A stretch of DNA of 64,000 nucleotides from Petasospora fabianii (taxonomy: Eukaryota; Ascomycota; Saccharomycetes; Phaffomycetales; Wickerhamomycetaceae). The position numbers and the translations under genes were made by a program. Below the pieces are notes generated by a model that was not told the origin of the DNA, made no database searches, and saw nothing but the letters and a program-made list of their open reading frames with translations. Positions 1-8,711 of this stretch are shown one piece after another. The first letter of the stretch is position 1. Every line of letters starts with the position of its first letter. The DNA is taken from NCBI GenBank assembly GCA_022641835.1, contig CP048715.1:2852001-2916000 (forward strand), written 5' to 3'.

Positions 1-651
1 ATTGTTGTCTGAGTGTAGAGTCTGTAGAGATGGAGACATGATAATCATCTAAGCTTCTAAAGTCCGGATCTACTGGCTATTTATATTAAGACGCAAGGAG
101 GTGGGGTGTGGGGTCCATGGAATCCGAATGTGGGTGGCTTGCCTTGGCCTCGGTATTGCAGTTGGCTGCGTCCCCATGGTATGCCGCAATAATTTGAAGA
201 TGGGTGATGCAGTGTGGAGAAAAAGAGAGGTGCATAATCCAAATCGCATCATACACTTGCTGGTTTTTGTAACGAGCTCTGTTGGGTATTTTTTAATGTT
301 TGTGCCTCAAGCAGAAACGGAGAAATTGGAGTCATTAGATGCTCCGAGCATCGCCAAGGCACTATGAAGGTAAACCGCGTGGATCAAACGATCGAGTCAA
401 ACACACTCAAAGAGAGAAGGGGGAATATCTGTATCATCTGTTGATACTTTGATACTTTGATACTTTGATACTTTGATACTATAATATCAATTAATGCTCG
501 CTGAAACACCTCCTCTGTATGAACTGAATGGACTTGGCGTTGAGGCTGAGTGCTGACACCTTGTCCCCCCCCCCCTCTCAATGCCTGACGCGTCTCACCA
601 ACCTTCCCTGACTCCCCCCGAGGGAGCACGATGCAATTTGTCCGAGAATCA
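1..651. other. Intergenic, left edge of window
   Basis: I see no convincing gene here. The stretch holds a perfect 8-bp tandem repeat at 441-480, a poly-C run near 564-575 and a few short open frames that lack ATG starts or any recognisable domain. It ends at the ATGs of a possible small spliced gene. Confidence 0.5.
441..480. repeat. Tandem repeat, 8-bp unit x5
   Basis: Five exact copies of TTGATACT lie end to end. The array is in non-coding DNA and is probably a length-variable minisatellite. No function is implied. Confidence 0.9.
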
Positions 652-656
652 ATGGC

Positions 657-1041
657 ATGTCATTCCCAAGTGTCATCTCGGAGTCACACTATCAGCGGGC
701 AAGCTGGGGTTACATTTCTCGGCGTTGGGGTGAGTGGTCTATCTTAGCTGCTTTGTCTTGGCCCCAATTGCTTATACTAACCAATAGATGGAGAAACTCA
801 AAACTTGGCATTCCCCGGATTTTTTTGGTTCGCGCCTCCGCTCAACTCCGGGTCTTCGGGGGTAAAGTCTCTTCAAGAGTTTGATATTTTGGTGGGGCTC
901 TCTTCTAGTGGGCCTGGTCTACTGATCTACTGGTCTACTGGTCTACATGAGGATCATGTGGGTAGTTCTACTCCGTATCATTTTTATTTGTATGGCTCTT
1001 CAGGAAGAACCCTCAAACCACTCGCTATAATAGCACACTAG
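657..1041 (+). CDS. Possible small spliced gene, unrecognised product
   Basis: A textbook intron lies at 730-787: donor GTGAGT, branch site TACTAAC at 775-781 and acceptor TAG at 785-787. Joining 657-729 to 788-1041 gives an open frame of about 108 codons that starts MSFPSVISESHY. A shorter alternative starts at the ATG at 652 and stops soon after the splice. I do not recognise either product. The C-terminal half of the longer one runs over a simple repeat (TCTACTGG units near 917-946), so it may be non-coding. The transcript would converge on the 3' end of TPS1. The intron is far better supported than the protein. Confidence 0.3.
730..787 (+). other. Candidate spliceosomal intron (58 nt)
   Basis: The donor is GTGAGT, identical to that of the PEX13 intron in this window. 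The branch site TACTAAC is perfect, and the acceptor TAG follows the branch A by 7 nt. The length fits the other two introns (54 and 60 nt). Confidence 0.55.
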
Positions 1042-1081
1042 TTTAATGTCTATCTCTCTCTCTCTCTATAGACTCATTCCT

Positions 1082-2500
1082 CTACTTGCCAATCTTGTAA
1101 AGCTCCTTGACAAAGTTCTCACCCCAGAAGGCACTAGTGTACTTTGAGATGTAACTGAAGAGCTTCTGATGGTTGGCCTCTTTCTTTGCCTCTGGTAATG
1201 TCAATGACTCATAAATAGCCTGAGATAACTCATCTGTGTTCCATGGGTTAACAATAAGGGCACCATTCAAAGACTGAGCAGCACCTGTGAACTCAGAGAG
1301 AATTAGAGATCCCTTCTTTTCCTCTTGACATGCAATGTATTCATAACTGACCAAATTCATACCATCACGGGTAGATGACACGAGACAAACGTCAGAAATG
1401 GCATAAAGTGAAATCAATTCATCGAATGGAATCGATTTGTGCATAAAGTGGATAGGAACAAACTCAACTGTACCAAAAGTACCATTAATTCTTCCAACAA
1501 GCTCGTTAACGGTGGCTCTAAGGGACTGATACTCCTCAACGTCACCTCTAGATGGAACTGCAACCTGCACTAGCACAACTTTACCAATCCATTCTGGATG
1601 TTCGTTCAAAAACACTTCAAAAGCATGAAGCTTTTGTGGAACACCCTTGATATAGTCCAATCTATCAACACCAACAATGATCTTTGTATCACCAAACTTC
1701 TGCTTCAATTGCTCAACTCTCTTAACAACTGAATCCTTCTTCAACCCATCAGTAAAGTTATCAACGTCAATACCAATTGGGAAGGCACCAACGTTGACAT
1801 AACGACCTTTATATTCAACACCATTAGGCAACGTCTTAACACCCAACACTCTCTCAACAGAAGAGAGGAAATGTCTAGCATAGTCATATGTGTGGAATCC
1901 AATGAGATCACAACTGAGAACACCTTTGAGAATCTCCTGTCTCACTGGCAAGATTCTATAAATCTCTGAAGATGGGAATGGAGTATGAAGGAAGAAACCG
2001 AGCTTAACATTCTTTATACCGCGCTTCTCAATCTCATCACGCAAGAGCTCTGGCAGGAGCATCAAGTGGTAATCGTGAACCCAGACAACATCACCATCCT
2101 TCACATGCTTCAAGATCTCCTCGGCAAACTTCTGATTAGCCTCGTTGTATGCAGCCCAAGCTTGTTCATCAAAGTTGATCTCACCTGGGTGGTAATGGAA
2201 CAATGGCCAGAGAATCGAATTGGAGAATCCATTATAGTGAAGGTCTGCAATGTCATCATTGAGGAAGATCGGTGTAGCCTTGAACTTCTCGTCGAGCTCG
2301 CGTGTCACCTTTTCCTGTTCATCAGCTGGCACTTCCCAACCTGGCCATCCAAACCATTGGAAAGTGGATGTCTTCTTCAAACCTTGAAGAGCGGTGACAA
2401 GACCTCCAGAGGACATGTTATACTGGTACTCACCATCTGGTGAGCGCTTGAGCGTGACGGGAATTCTGTTCGAGACAACAAGAACGTTTCCAGAGGACAT
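1082..2500 (-). CDS. TPS1: Trehalose-6-phosphate synthase
   Basis: This enzyme joins UDP-glucose and glucose-6-phosphate to make trehalose-6-phosphate. That is the first step of trehalose synthesis and a brake on hexokinase in yeast. The 472-residue protein is a complete GT20 enzyme. It shows the N-terminal SNRIP motif (about residues 10-14), the SSGGLVTAL loop (30-38), the WVHDYHLMLLP segment (about 140-150) and the RDGMNLVSYEY nucleotide-sugar site near residue 375. Length matches yeast Tps1 and there is no phosphatase extension, so this is the synthase rather than Tps2, Tsl1 or Tps3. The ATG at 2500 opens directly into the conserved core. It is divergent from TFC1 across about 300 bp, with an STRE-type AGGGG/CCCCT site at 2557-2561, as expected of a stress gene. 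Confidence 0.97.
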   Translation of the reverse strand: MSSGNVLVVSNRIPVTLKRSPDGEYQYNMSSGGLVTALQGLKKTSTFQWFGWPGWEVPADEQEKVTRELDEKFKATPIFLNDDIADLHYNGFSNSILWPLFHYHPGEINFDEQAWAAYNEANQKFAEEILKHVKDGDVVWVHDYHLMLLPELLRDEIEKRGIKNVKLGFFLHTPFPSSEIYRILPVRQEILKGVLSCDLIGFHTYDYARHFLSSVERVLGVKTLPNGVEYKGRYVNVGAFPIGIDVDNFTDGLKKDSVVKRVEQLKQKFGDTKIIVGVDRLDYIKGVPQKLHAFEVFLNEHPEWIGKVVLVQVAVPSRGDVEEYQSLRATVNELVGRINGTFGTVEFVPIHFMHKSIPFDELISLYAISDVCLVSSTRDGMNLVSYEYIACQEEKKGSLILSEFTGAAQSLNGALIVNPWNTDELSQAIYESLTLPEAKKEANHQKLFSYISKYTSAFWGENFVKELYKIGK

Positions 2501-2556
2501 TGTATGGCGTTGATTTCACTAAGATCTTTGATGAAAGAGTCAATGAGTATGTAGAC

Positions 2557-2561
2557 AGGGG
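2557..2561. promoter_or_regulatory. STRE (CCCCT) upstream of TPS1
   Basis: AGGGG on the plus strand (CCCCT for TPS1) lies about 57 bp before the TPS1 ATG. STREs bind Msn2/Msn4-type factors, and TPS1 is a classic target in S. cerevisiae. A 5-bp match is weak alone; the gene's identity supports it. Confidence 0.4.
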
Positions 2562-2799
2562 TATTCAAGAGAAAGAAGTCGAAGAACTCGAGAGAACAAC
2601 GTTGCTTTGCTCACGTCACTATGTTTAAGCGCCCGTACAGCAATGACAGATATGATAGCGCCCACACCCGAACACCCCAAATCACAACAAACGCGTAAAC
2701 AAAAACTTGAACAAGTGCAACATCAATTATATCTATATCAACTACATATCAACAACAATAGAGGATTGTAAGCGCAACACATCACTGGTATTGTCAACC

Positions 2800-4338
2800 A
2801 TGACCTCCAAACAGTATGCGAAGGAACATTCGCTTGATATTCCACACATTTCGTGTATTGAGTTCCCGCTCAAGGTGAACAATGTTGATAGGGCCCTGCA
2901 GATGGTGGGCGGTAAAGAAGCTATTATAAGGGCATGTCAAGATGAAATGACGAATCCTCTAGAGCTACGATTTACCAGGAACATATATGAACACCCGGTG
3001 AATGCTAAGCTTAGCAGTAATGAGCAGATTCTTATAAAAGTGACGGTTCCTAAGAAGGCGCTTGAGGCAAATGGAGGAAGTGTTCAAAAGACGCTTAAGC
3101 AAATGCATGAGGAGAAAAAAGCGGTTCATATCACTCCGGTCGCCATTATAAACAAAACTTTCAGATTCAGAGAGATGGCTGATTTCCAGTATAGTCCACA
3201 AACTAGTGAATTCACACAAACGATAAACAAGTCGATTCATTCCATGAATTATGAGAACATCAAGAAGCTAGAGAAAGTGTTTGCCCCAGATAAAAAGCCA
3301 TGGGAACCGGCAGAGAGTGGTCAGTTTGAGCTTCCACCTCCACCAAGATTTTCATCCATCCCATTACCATTCAATTACCAATACAAGAAAAACGCCGCCA
3401 CTGTGATTAAAGAAGGTAAGCTCTCCATCAAGAGCAAACGCATCAAACTTCACTCTATCATTATCAGATGGGAGGACGAAGTTCCACAGGAGCTAACTCC
3501 AGAACTTAAACAACAACTTGAAAATTTTCAAAATGAACCAGACAATATGTTCTCCCGTGACATCTTACACACTATTGAAATCCTCAAAGGACTCTTTGAC
3601 AAGAAACCAGTATGGATTCGAAAACATCTCGAAGCTGTACTTTCGCCGCATCTCCAACAATGTCTCAAATATGCCCTTCCACAAGTCTCATATACCTATA
3701 CAAAGGGACCATGGCGTCAGTCCTATATTCGTCTCGGCCTTGATCCAAAATCCTCGAGATCGTTGGCACCATATCAGACTGAAAGATTCAGAATCCCAAA
3801 TGTGAGTCGAACATTCCCAAAGAACACCACGAATGAGACACTTACTGAACTGCCCGATGCCTTTAAATTCAACGGTGAGGAACTTCCAGTGTCACTATCA
3901 TTCCAGCTTGAAAACCTTGTCGATCCTGATGTGAAGAAGATTCTATTTATGGGTACGTTCAGGGAGGAGTGTGATTTCCATGATGGCTGGTACGACGCAT
4001 TGACAATGACCAAGCTGCGAAGATTAATGAGATACAAGATTAGGTCATTGGTAGATGGTACACGAATCGAAATGGCCAAAGTGGATCATATCATTAATAA
4101 ACTCGAGTTGGCGGAGGGAAAGGATGGTGATAAGGATGATAAAGATATTAAGGAGGACATTGAGGATGACGATGATGATGACGATGATGATGAAGAGGCG
4201 GGCGATGGGTATGAATTGGATGTAAGTGATGCTAACTACAATGAGATTTTGAAGTATTTGGAAAAATTCAATCCAAGAGGTGCTGGTGAGATTGAAGGTT
4301 TGGCTGGTTTGTTGAAACAGCGTGACCTAGATATCTAG
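2800..4338 (+). CDS. TFC1: TFIIIC subunit tau95 (Tfc1)
   Basis: Tfc1 is part of the tauA module of TFIIIC, which binds the A box of tRNA genes and recruits TFIIIB for RNA polymerase III. The 512-residue protein has the conserved N-terminal opening (HISCIEFPLKV, then GGKEAI) used for dimerisation with the Tfc7-like subunit. A central DNA-binding-type region follows, with KGPWRQSYIRLGLDP near residue 310, and then an acidic Asp-rich tail. I chose the ATG at 2800, which opens MTSKQYAKEHSLDIPHI. An in-frame ATG 93 bases upstream would add a low-complexity leader unlike the family. Divergent from TPS1. Confidence 0.93.
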   Translation: MTSKQYAKEHSLDIPHISCIEFPLKVNNVDRALQMVGGKEAIIRACQDEMTNPLELRFTRNIYEHPVNAKLSSNEQILIKVTVPKKALEANGGSVQKTLKQMHEEKKAVHITPVAIINKTFRFREMADFQYSPQTSEFTQTINKSIHSMNYENIKKLEKVFAPDKKPWEPAESGQFELPPPPRFSSIPLPFNYQYKKNAATVIKEGKLSIKSKRIKLHSIIIRWEDEVPQELTPELKQQLENFQNEPDNMFSRDILHTIEILKGLFDKKPVWIRKHLEAVLSPHLQQCLKYALPQVSYTYTKGPWRQSYIRLGLDPKSSRSLAPYQTERFRIPNVSRTFPKNTTNETLTELPDAFKFNGEELPVSLSFQLENLVDPDVKKILFMGTFREECDFHDGWYDALTMTKLRRLMRYKIRSLVDGTRIEMAKVDHIINKLELAEGKDGDKDDKDIKEDIEDDDDDDDDDEEAGDGYELDVSDANYNEILKYLEKFNPRGAGEIEGLAGLLKQRDLDI

Positions 4339-4434
4339 TTGATATAGTTGAGAATTGTGACTATAAATTTTCCCTGTAACAACCAGTGTATTCATCAGAA
4401 AAGAGGATATATAGATATCTATCAGCGTACTTTA

Positions 4435-6108
4435 TCAGTGATATAGGACAGTTGGTTTATAAACCAAGTGCATAACATCTCTCAAGGTTTCAGTGGCCTC
4501 GACAAGACCAGTTTCAGCAACGTAATCAACCCAGTGATCCAAGAGCTCCTTGAGAATCTCAGGCTCAGTCTCGGCAAGGTCATGGTTCTCACCTGGATCA
4601 GTCTTCAAATTGAACAATTGCCATTTTTCAGGACCAGCTGGCTTTGGAATGAAGAGTGCCTTATAGTGGCCCTTTCTAATGGCCTGCTGAGAGAAGAGTT
4701 CCCAGCCATGGACCTTATCCTCATCATGAACATGGTCAGACTCACCAGTGATGTATTTCACCCATGAAGAGCCACGTGGAGTGACAACACGACGACCTTG
4801 GAACTCTGGAGCCGGATGCTTGATGCCGGCAATATCCAAGACGGTAGGCAAGATGTCCATGACAGTAATGAACTCTCTCTTGACCTTACCCTCATCCTCC
4901 TTCTTGACCAAATCAGGATAGTGGACAATCATAGGACATCTGATACCACCTTCGGATGCCCACATCTTGTACATGAAATGTGGAGCAGTGGCAGCCTGTG
5001 CCCATTGGTCACTGTACCAAACATGAGAGTTTGGCTTACCGATATTGTCCAAGCTGTTGTCAAAGTACTTCTTAATGATACGACCAGCGTTCTCATTTCT
5101 CACAGCCATTGCCTCGAGCAACATACCCTCAGCACCGTTATCGGACATAAACAGGATAAAAGTGTTGTCAATTTCACCAGTCTCAACGAGTCTGTCATAG
5201 ACACGACCAATCTGTTGATCCATGACATCAACCATGGCAGCGTAAACCTCCATGATACGACATTCACAGGCCTTCTCGTAATCGTCAAGATCCTTCCATG
5301 CCTTTTCTCTCATGGTCTCAACCTGATGTGGCTCAACACCATCTGGGATGATACCGATCTGAGCAGCCTTAGCCAATCTCTGCTTTCTCAATTCCTCTGG
5401 ACCGGCATTGTAGCGACCTTTGTACTTGGCAATAACTTCATCTGGGGCCTGGTATGGCCAGTGTGGGGAAGTGTATGTCAAGAAGCCAAAGAATGGTCTT
5501 CCCTTTCTGTCTTCATGGTTTAACTGTTCGAGGAACTTGTCGGTGTAATTGACAGTGGAGTAAAAGTCATCAGGGATTTCTGTGTCCGCATCAAGTCTTC
5601 TACCATTCTCCTGGTAGATTGGTTCAAGGAACTTGATGTGGTTTCCATTCTCATCCTTTGGGAAGTACTTGTAGTGGTTACCACCACCACTGAGGAGACC
5701 GAACGACTTTTCAAAGCCACGGGCACCTGGCCAGTACTCTGGCAGGTTTCCAAGATGCCACTTACCAGATATGAAGTTATAGTAGCCATTCTCCTTAAGA
5801 ATCTCCGAGAGTGCAGCAACACGGAAGTTGAGATAACCTTCATATCCCGGCTTTCCTTCAAAGACATCTGGGGCCTGACGCAGGAACTCATCCATCTGGC
5901 CAAGACCGGCGATGTGGTTGTCGGTACCAGAGAGCAGCATGGAACGTGTAGGAGAGCATGCAGAGGCCGTATGGAAATCAGTGAAACGGAGACCATGGTT
6001 TGCAATGCGGTTGAGGTTCGGAGTGGAGATCTCACCACCGTATGGGGATGTGTCGGTGAATCCCAGGTCATCGGCGACGATGATGAGGAAGTTCGGCTGC
6101 TTAGTCAT
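4435..6108 (-). CDS. Type I arylsulfatase, bacterial AtsA-like
   Basis: A formylglycine-type sulfatase that hydrolyses sulfate esters, probably to scavenge sulfur. The 557-residue protein follows the layout of Pseudomonas AtsA closely. Metal-site Asp13 and Asp14 sit in VADDLG. The CSPTR motif has its Cys at residue 51, the same number as in AtsA. GKWHLG and SPHWPYQAP follow, then MSDNGAEG with the metal-binding Asp and Asn, and YKMWASEGGIR with the catalytic Lys. There is no signal peptide, so it is cytosolic, like AtsA. Activity needs conversion of Cys51 to formylglycine by a maturase not seen in this window. The resemblance to a bacterial enzyme suggests ancient lateral transfer (inference). 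Its 3' end faces TFC1. Confidence 0.93.
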   Translation of the reverse strand: MTKQPNFLIIVADDLGFTDTSPYGGEISTPNLNRIANHGLRFTDFHTASACSPTRSMLLSGTDNHIAGLGQMDEFLRQAPDVFEGKPGYEGYLNFRVAALSEILKENGYYNFISGKWHLGNLPEYWPGARGFEKSFGLLSGGGNHYKYFPKDENGNHIKFLEPIYQENGRRLDADTEIPDDFYSTVNYTDKFLEQLNHEDRKGRPFFGFLTYTSPHWPYQAPDEVIAKYKGRYNAGPEELRKQRLAKAAQIGIIPDGVEPHQVETMREKAWKDLDDYEKACECRIMEVYAAMVDVMDQQIGRVYDRLVETGEIDNTFILFMSDNGAEGMLLEAMAVRNENAGRIIKKYFDNSLDNIGKPNSHVWYSDQWAQAATAPHFMYKMWASEGGIRCPMIVHYPDLVKKEDEGKVKREFITVMDILPTVLDIAGIKHPAPEFQGRRVVTPRGSSWVKYITGESDHVHDEDKVHGWELFSQQAIRKGHYKALFIPKPAGPEKWQLFNLKTDPGENHDLAETEPEILKELLDHWVDYVAETGLVEATETLRDVMHLVYKPTVLYH

Positions 6109-7022
6109 TGTTTTTTTTTTCTATTGTTTGTGACCTGTGGCTGTGCTACATCTCAAAGAAGAAGGACAAGTGGCTGAAAGGTAGAAATCGGTGGCTTTTA
6201 AACCGTTGGGAGCTCAATGGTGAGAAAGAGAAAGCCACGATAGTTGTGGTGGCTTTCCCATGACGCATGTTTCCGCACCTTGGAGTAATGCAGCCAACGG
6301 TGGGGCGCATCCGGGAACCGTTCCCTTTTGGGAAAACTAACCGCAATCCATTAACTAATCTTTAGATCAAAAGACTATGCTTCTCCACAAATCACATAAT
6401 GGCCAATGGCCGGATATGACCGTGAGATTTATTGTTCCCTGTGCGTTAGCGTCCGGTTCTGCCGTCCAGACCCCTGAGCCGATTGGTCTAAACTTTTCAC
6501 ATGTGGGTCAGGTGCAGAGGTGGCCCCAGTAAGAGACATACATCTTCGTCTTGTACAGGTTAAGTGTGCACAGGTTAGGTTTGCACAATGGGCAGGGTAT
6601 GCCAATATCATACCCTGTTTGAGACTGTGCCCAAGTCTACTGAGACAACCCTTTGTGGATAAGGTAATTGCAGGGGATCACTCTAGTGCCAGTCGCAAAA
6701 TAAGCCATCTTGCAGTCCTCCCCGATATCAGTGGGTGAGGAAGATCGTCCCCCAATGTACCTTCCAGATCCTTGTTATCCCCATTGAAAGCCATGGGCTG
6801 TGGCTCATCCCCGAAGAGATTATAGTAGTAGTCCATAACATGGCTTAAACCCCAGTAGTTACTGACTATCGGGGTGATAAGACAATTATGCTCGTTCGAT
6901 CAATCTTTGATCGGTATTTGAAAGAAGGTAGAGCTTCCGTGCAACTGAACATGGCTAATCTACACTCATAATTCAAAATATCATCAAAATTTATATAGAA
7001 AATTAAGGGACTCTATGTCCAT
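6109..7022. other. Intergenic between sulfatase and alpha-glucosidase
   Basis: This holds the sulfatase promoter and the alpha-glucosidase 3' region. A T10 run lies just upstream of the sulfatase ATG. Two nearly identical 15-bp units lie in tandem at 6555-6584. Short open frames here have no recognisable domain. Confidence 0.5.
6555..6584. repeat. Tandem 15-bp direct repeat
   Basis: ACAGGTTAAGTGTGC is followed directly by ACAGGTTAGGTTTGC, 13 of 15 matching. It may be a small duplication or a paired factor site. No known factor assigned. Confidence 0.5.
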
Positions 7023-8711
7023 CTAGTTAAGTAAAATGAGTCTAGCTTCATATGGTTGCAACTTACCAGAAAGTCCCTTGTCAACATTAGTCAATAGAAT
7101 CTCTCCATCTGGGGACTCAAAGGCCACTTCCTCATCAGTAAAGTTAAGCACAACTTGCATTTGCTTCTCACTTTGGCTCTTAAGATAAGTAAACACTTTT
7201 TGGTTATCATAGTCCAAGATCTCAAAATTACCATGTGTCAAGACGTCTCTATGCTGTGTTCTCACCTTGATGGCCGTTCTATAGAAATTTAACACAGAGT
7301 CTGAATCTTTTTCCTGTGCAGCAACATTGAGCTCTTTATAGTTATCAATTACTCTCATCCATGGCTTACCCTCTCCAAATCCAGCGTTTTCGGTGGCATC
7401 CCATTGAACAGGAGTTCTAGCATTGTCCCTTGCGAGCAAATTGATATTCTTGAGCATCTTCTTCTTTTCTTCTTCAGTGTGACCATTAGCAACATAATCA
7501 TTCCAAAAATTGATAGTGTTGATATCCAAATACTCCTTTATATCCCAAGATTCAGGAACGTTAGTCATACCAATCTCTTGACCTTGATAAATGAACAGTG
7601 TACCGGTCAATGTGGTTTGCAACAATGCCAGCATCTTAGCCGATCTGCTCCACAACAACTTGTTTGAAGTGTTTCCAAATCTTGAAACACAACGTGGTTG
7701 GTCATGGTTTTCGATAAAGACTGTAGACCAAGCATCATTTTTGTTACCAGACTCATCAAAGATGAAATCAGATTGGTTAGCAATGGCATCTTTGAATTCT
7801 GTTAATTTCCACCCTCTATAATTGAAACGATCATTCTTAGTAGTTCCAACGTCAACGGTATCAAACAAAAACATCATGTTCATTTCCTTCTCCTTTGCAC
7901 TGACATACTTGAGAGCATCAACTTTTGAACATCTACCAACTTCACCAACGGTCATGGCATCATACTTTGAAGTAACCTGAGCATACATCTCTTTATGGAA
8001 CTCATGAATTCTTGGACCAGATCTAGAAAGTGGACCAAATGGCTGATATTTATGATCTGGGAAGATTATTGGTGCATCTTCAAAAGTTTGAACTTTGGAA
8101 TACAACCCTGCGGTATCAATTCTAAAACCTGAAACACCCTTCTCGTACCAAAACTCTAAAGCGGATTTATAAATTGCCTTACGAGTATCTTCATTTTCCC
8201 AATTGAGATCTGGTTGAGAAACTGCAAAGATATGAAGATAATACTGTTGTGTCTTTTCATCCCATTCCCATGCTGATCCAGAAAAGGCAGACTCCCAATT
8301 GTTAGCTTTATCCTTCCAAATATACCAATCTCTCTTTGGGTTATCCCTAGAGGAGCGTGATTCTTTAAACCATTCATGTTCTGATGAGGTGTGATTAACA
8401 ACTAAGTCAAGGATTAGTTTCATTCCACGCTTCTTAATCTCCGTAAGCAAATTGTCCATGTCCTCCATTGTACCAAACTGTGGATTGATAGCTTCATAGT
8501 CTGAAATGTCATATCCCATGTCGTCTAATGGAGAGGCATAATGTGGAGATAGCCAAATGACATCAACACCAAGTGATTTGATGTGATCAAGTTTAGAAGT
8601 GACACCGTTGAGGTCACCTATACCATCACCATTAGAGTCCTTAAAAGACGCAGGCCAAACTTGATAGACAATAGAGTCCTTCCACCAAGGTTCTGAAGCT
8701 GTGATTGTCAT
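7023..8711 (-). CDS. Alpha-glucosidase, maltase type (GH13)
   Basis: An intracellular GH13 alpha-glucosidase of the yeast MAL12/IMA1 family. The 562-residue protein has the substrate-entry opening PWWKDSIVYQVWPASFKDSNGDG, here broken off at PWWKDSIVYQVWP for brevity. The nucleophile Asp lies in GFRIDTAG (about residue 209), the acid/base Glu in TVGEVG and the transition-state Asp in ENHDQPR. The residues after the nucleophile are T-A-G, the maltase pattern, not V-G-S of isomaltases. There is no signal peptide, so it needs a sugar importer, and none is adjacent. Its neighbours are unrelated, so this is not a MAL-type cluster. A long AT-rich region separates it from ICE2. Confidence 0.95.
   Translation of the reverse strand: MTITASEPWWKDSIVYQVWPASFKDSNGDGIGDLNGVTSKLDHIKSLGVDVIWLSPHYASPLDDMGYDISDYEAINPQFGTMEDMDNLLTEIKKRGMKLILDLVVNHTSSEHEWFKESRSSRDNPKRDWYIWKDKANNWESAFSGSAWEWDEKTQQYYLHIFAVSQPDLNWENEDTRKAIYKSALEFWYEKGVSGFRIDTAGLYSKVQTFEDAPIIFPDHKYQPFGPLSRSGPRIHEFHKEMYAQVTSKYDAMTVGEVGRCSKVDALKYVSAKEKEMNMMFLFDTVDVGTTKNDRFNYRGWKLTEFKDAIANQSDFIFDESGNKNDAWSTVFIENHDQPRCVSRFGNTSNKLLWSRSAKMLALLQTTLTGTLFIYQGQEIGMTNVPESWDIKEYLDINTINFWNDYVANGHTEEEKKKMLKNINLLARDNARTPVQWDATENAGFGEGKPWMRVIDNYKELNVAAQEKDSDSVLNFYRTAIKVRTQHRDVLTHGNFEILDYDNQKVFTYLKSQSEKQMQVVLNFTDEEVAFESPDGEILLTNVDKGLSGKLQPYEARLILLN

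Noticed and set aside
101-367. Open frame of 88 codons near the left edge
   Set aside because: Begins with GTG, not ATG, and shows no recognisable domain.
4468-5523. Long plus-strand frames across the sulfatase
   Set aside because: Shadows of a well-supported gene on the other strand.
6221-6364. Possible intron with AACTAAC and TTTAG near the sulfatase promoter
   Set aside because: Donor is weak (GTGAGA), the interval is much longer than the other introns and no sensible exons flank it.
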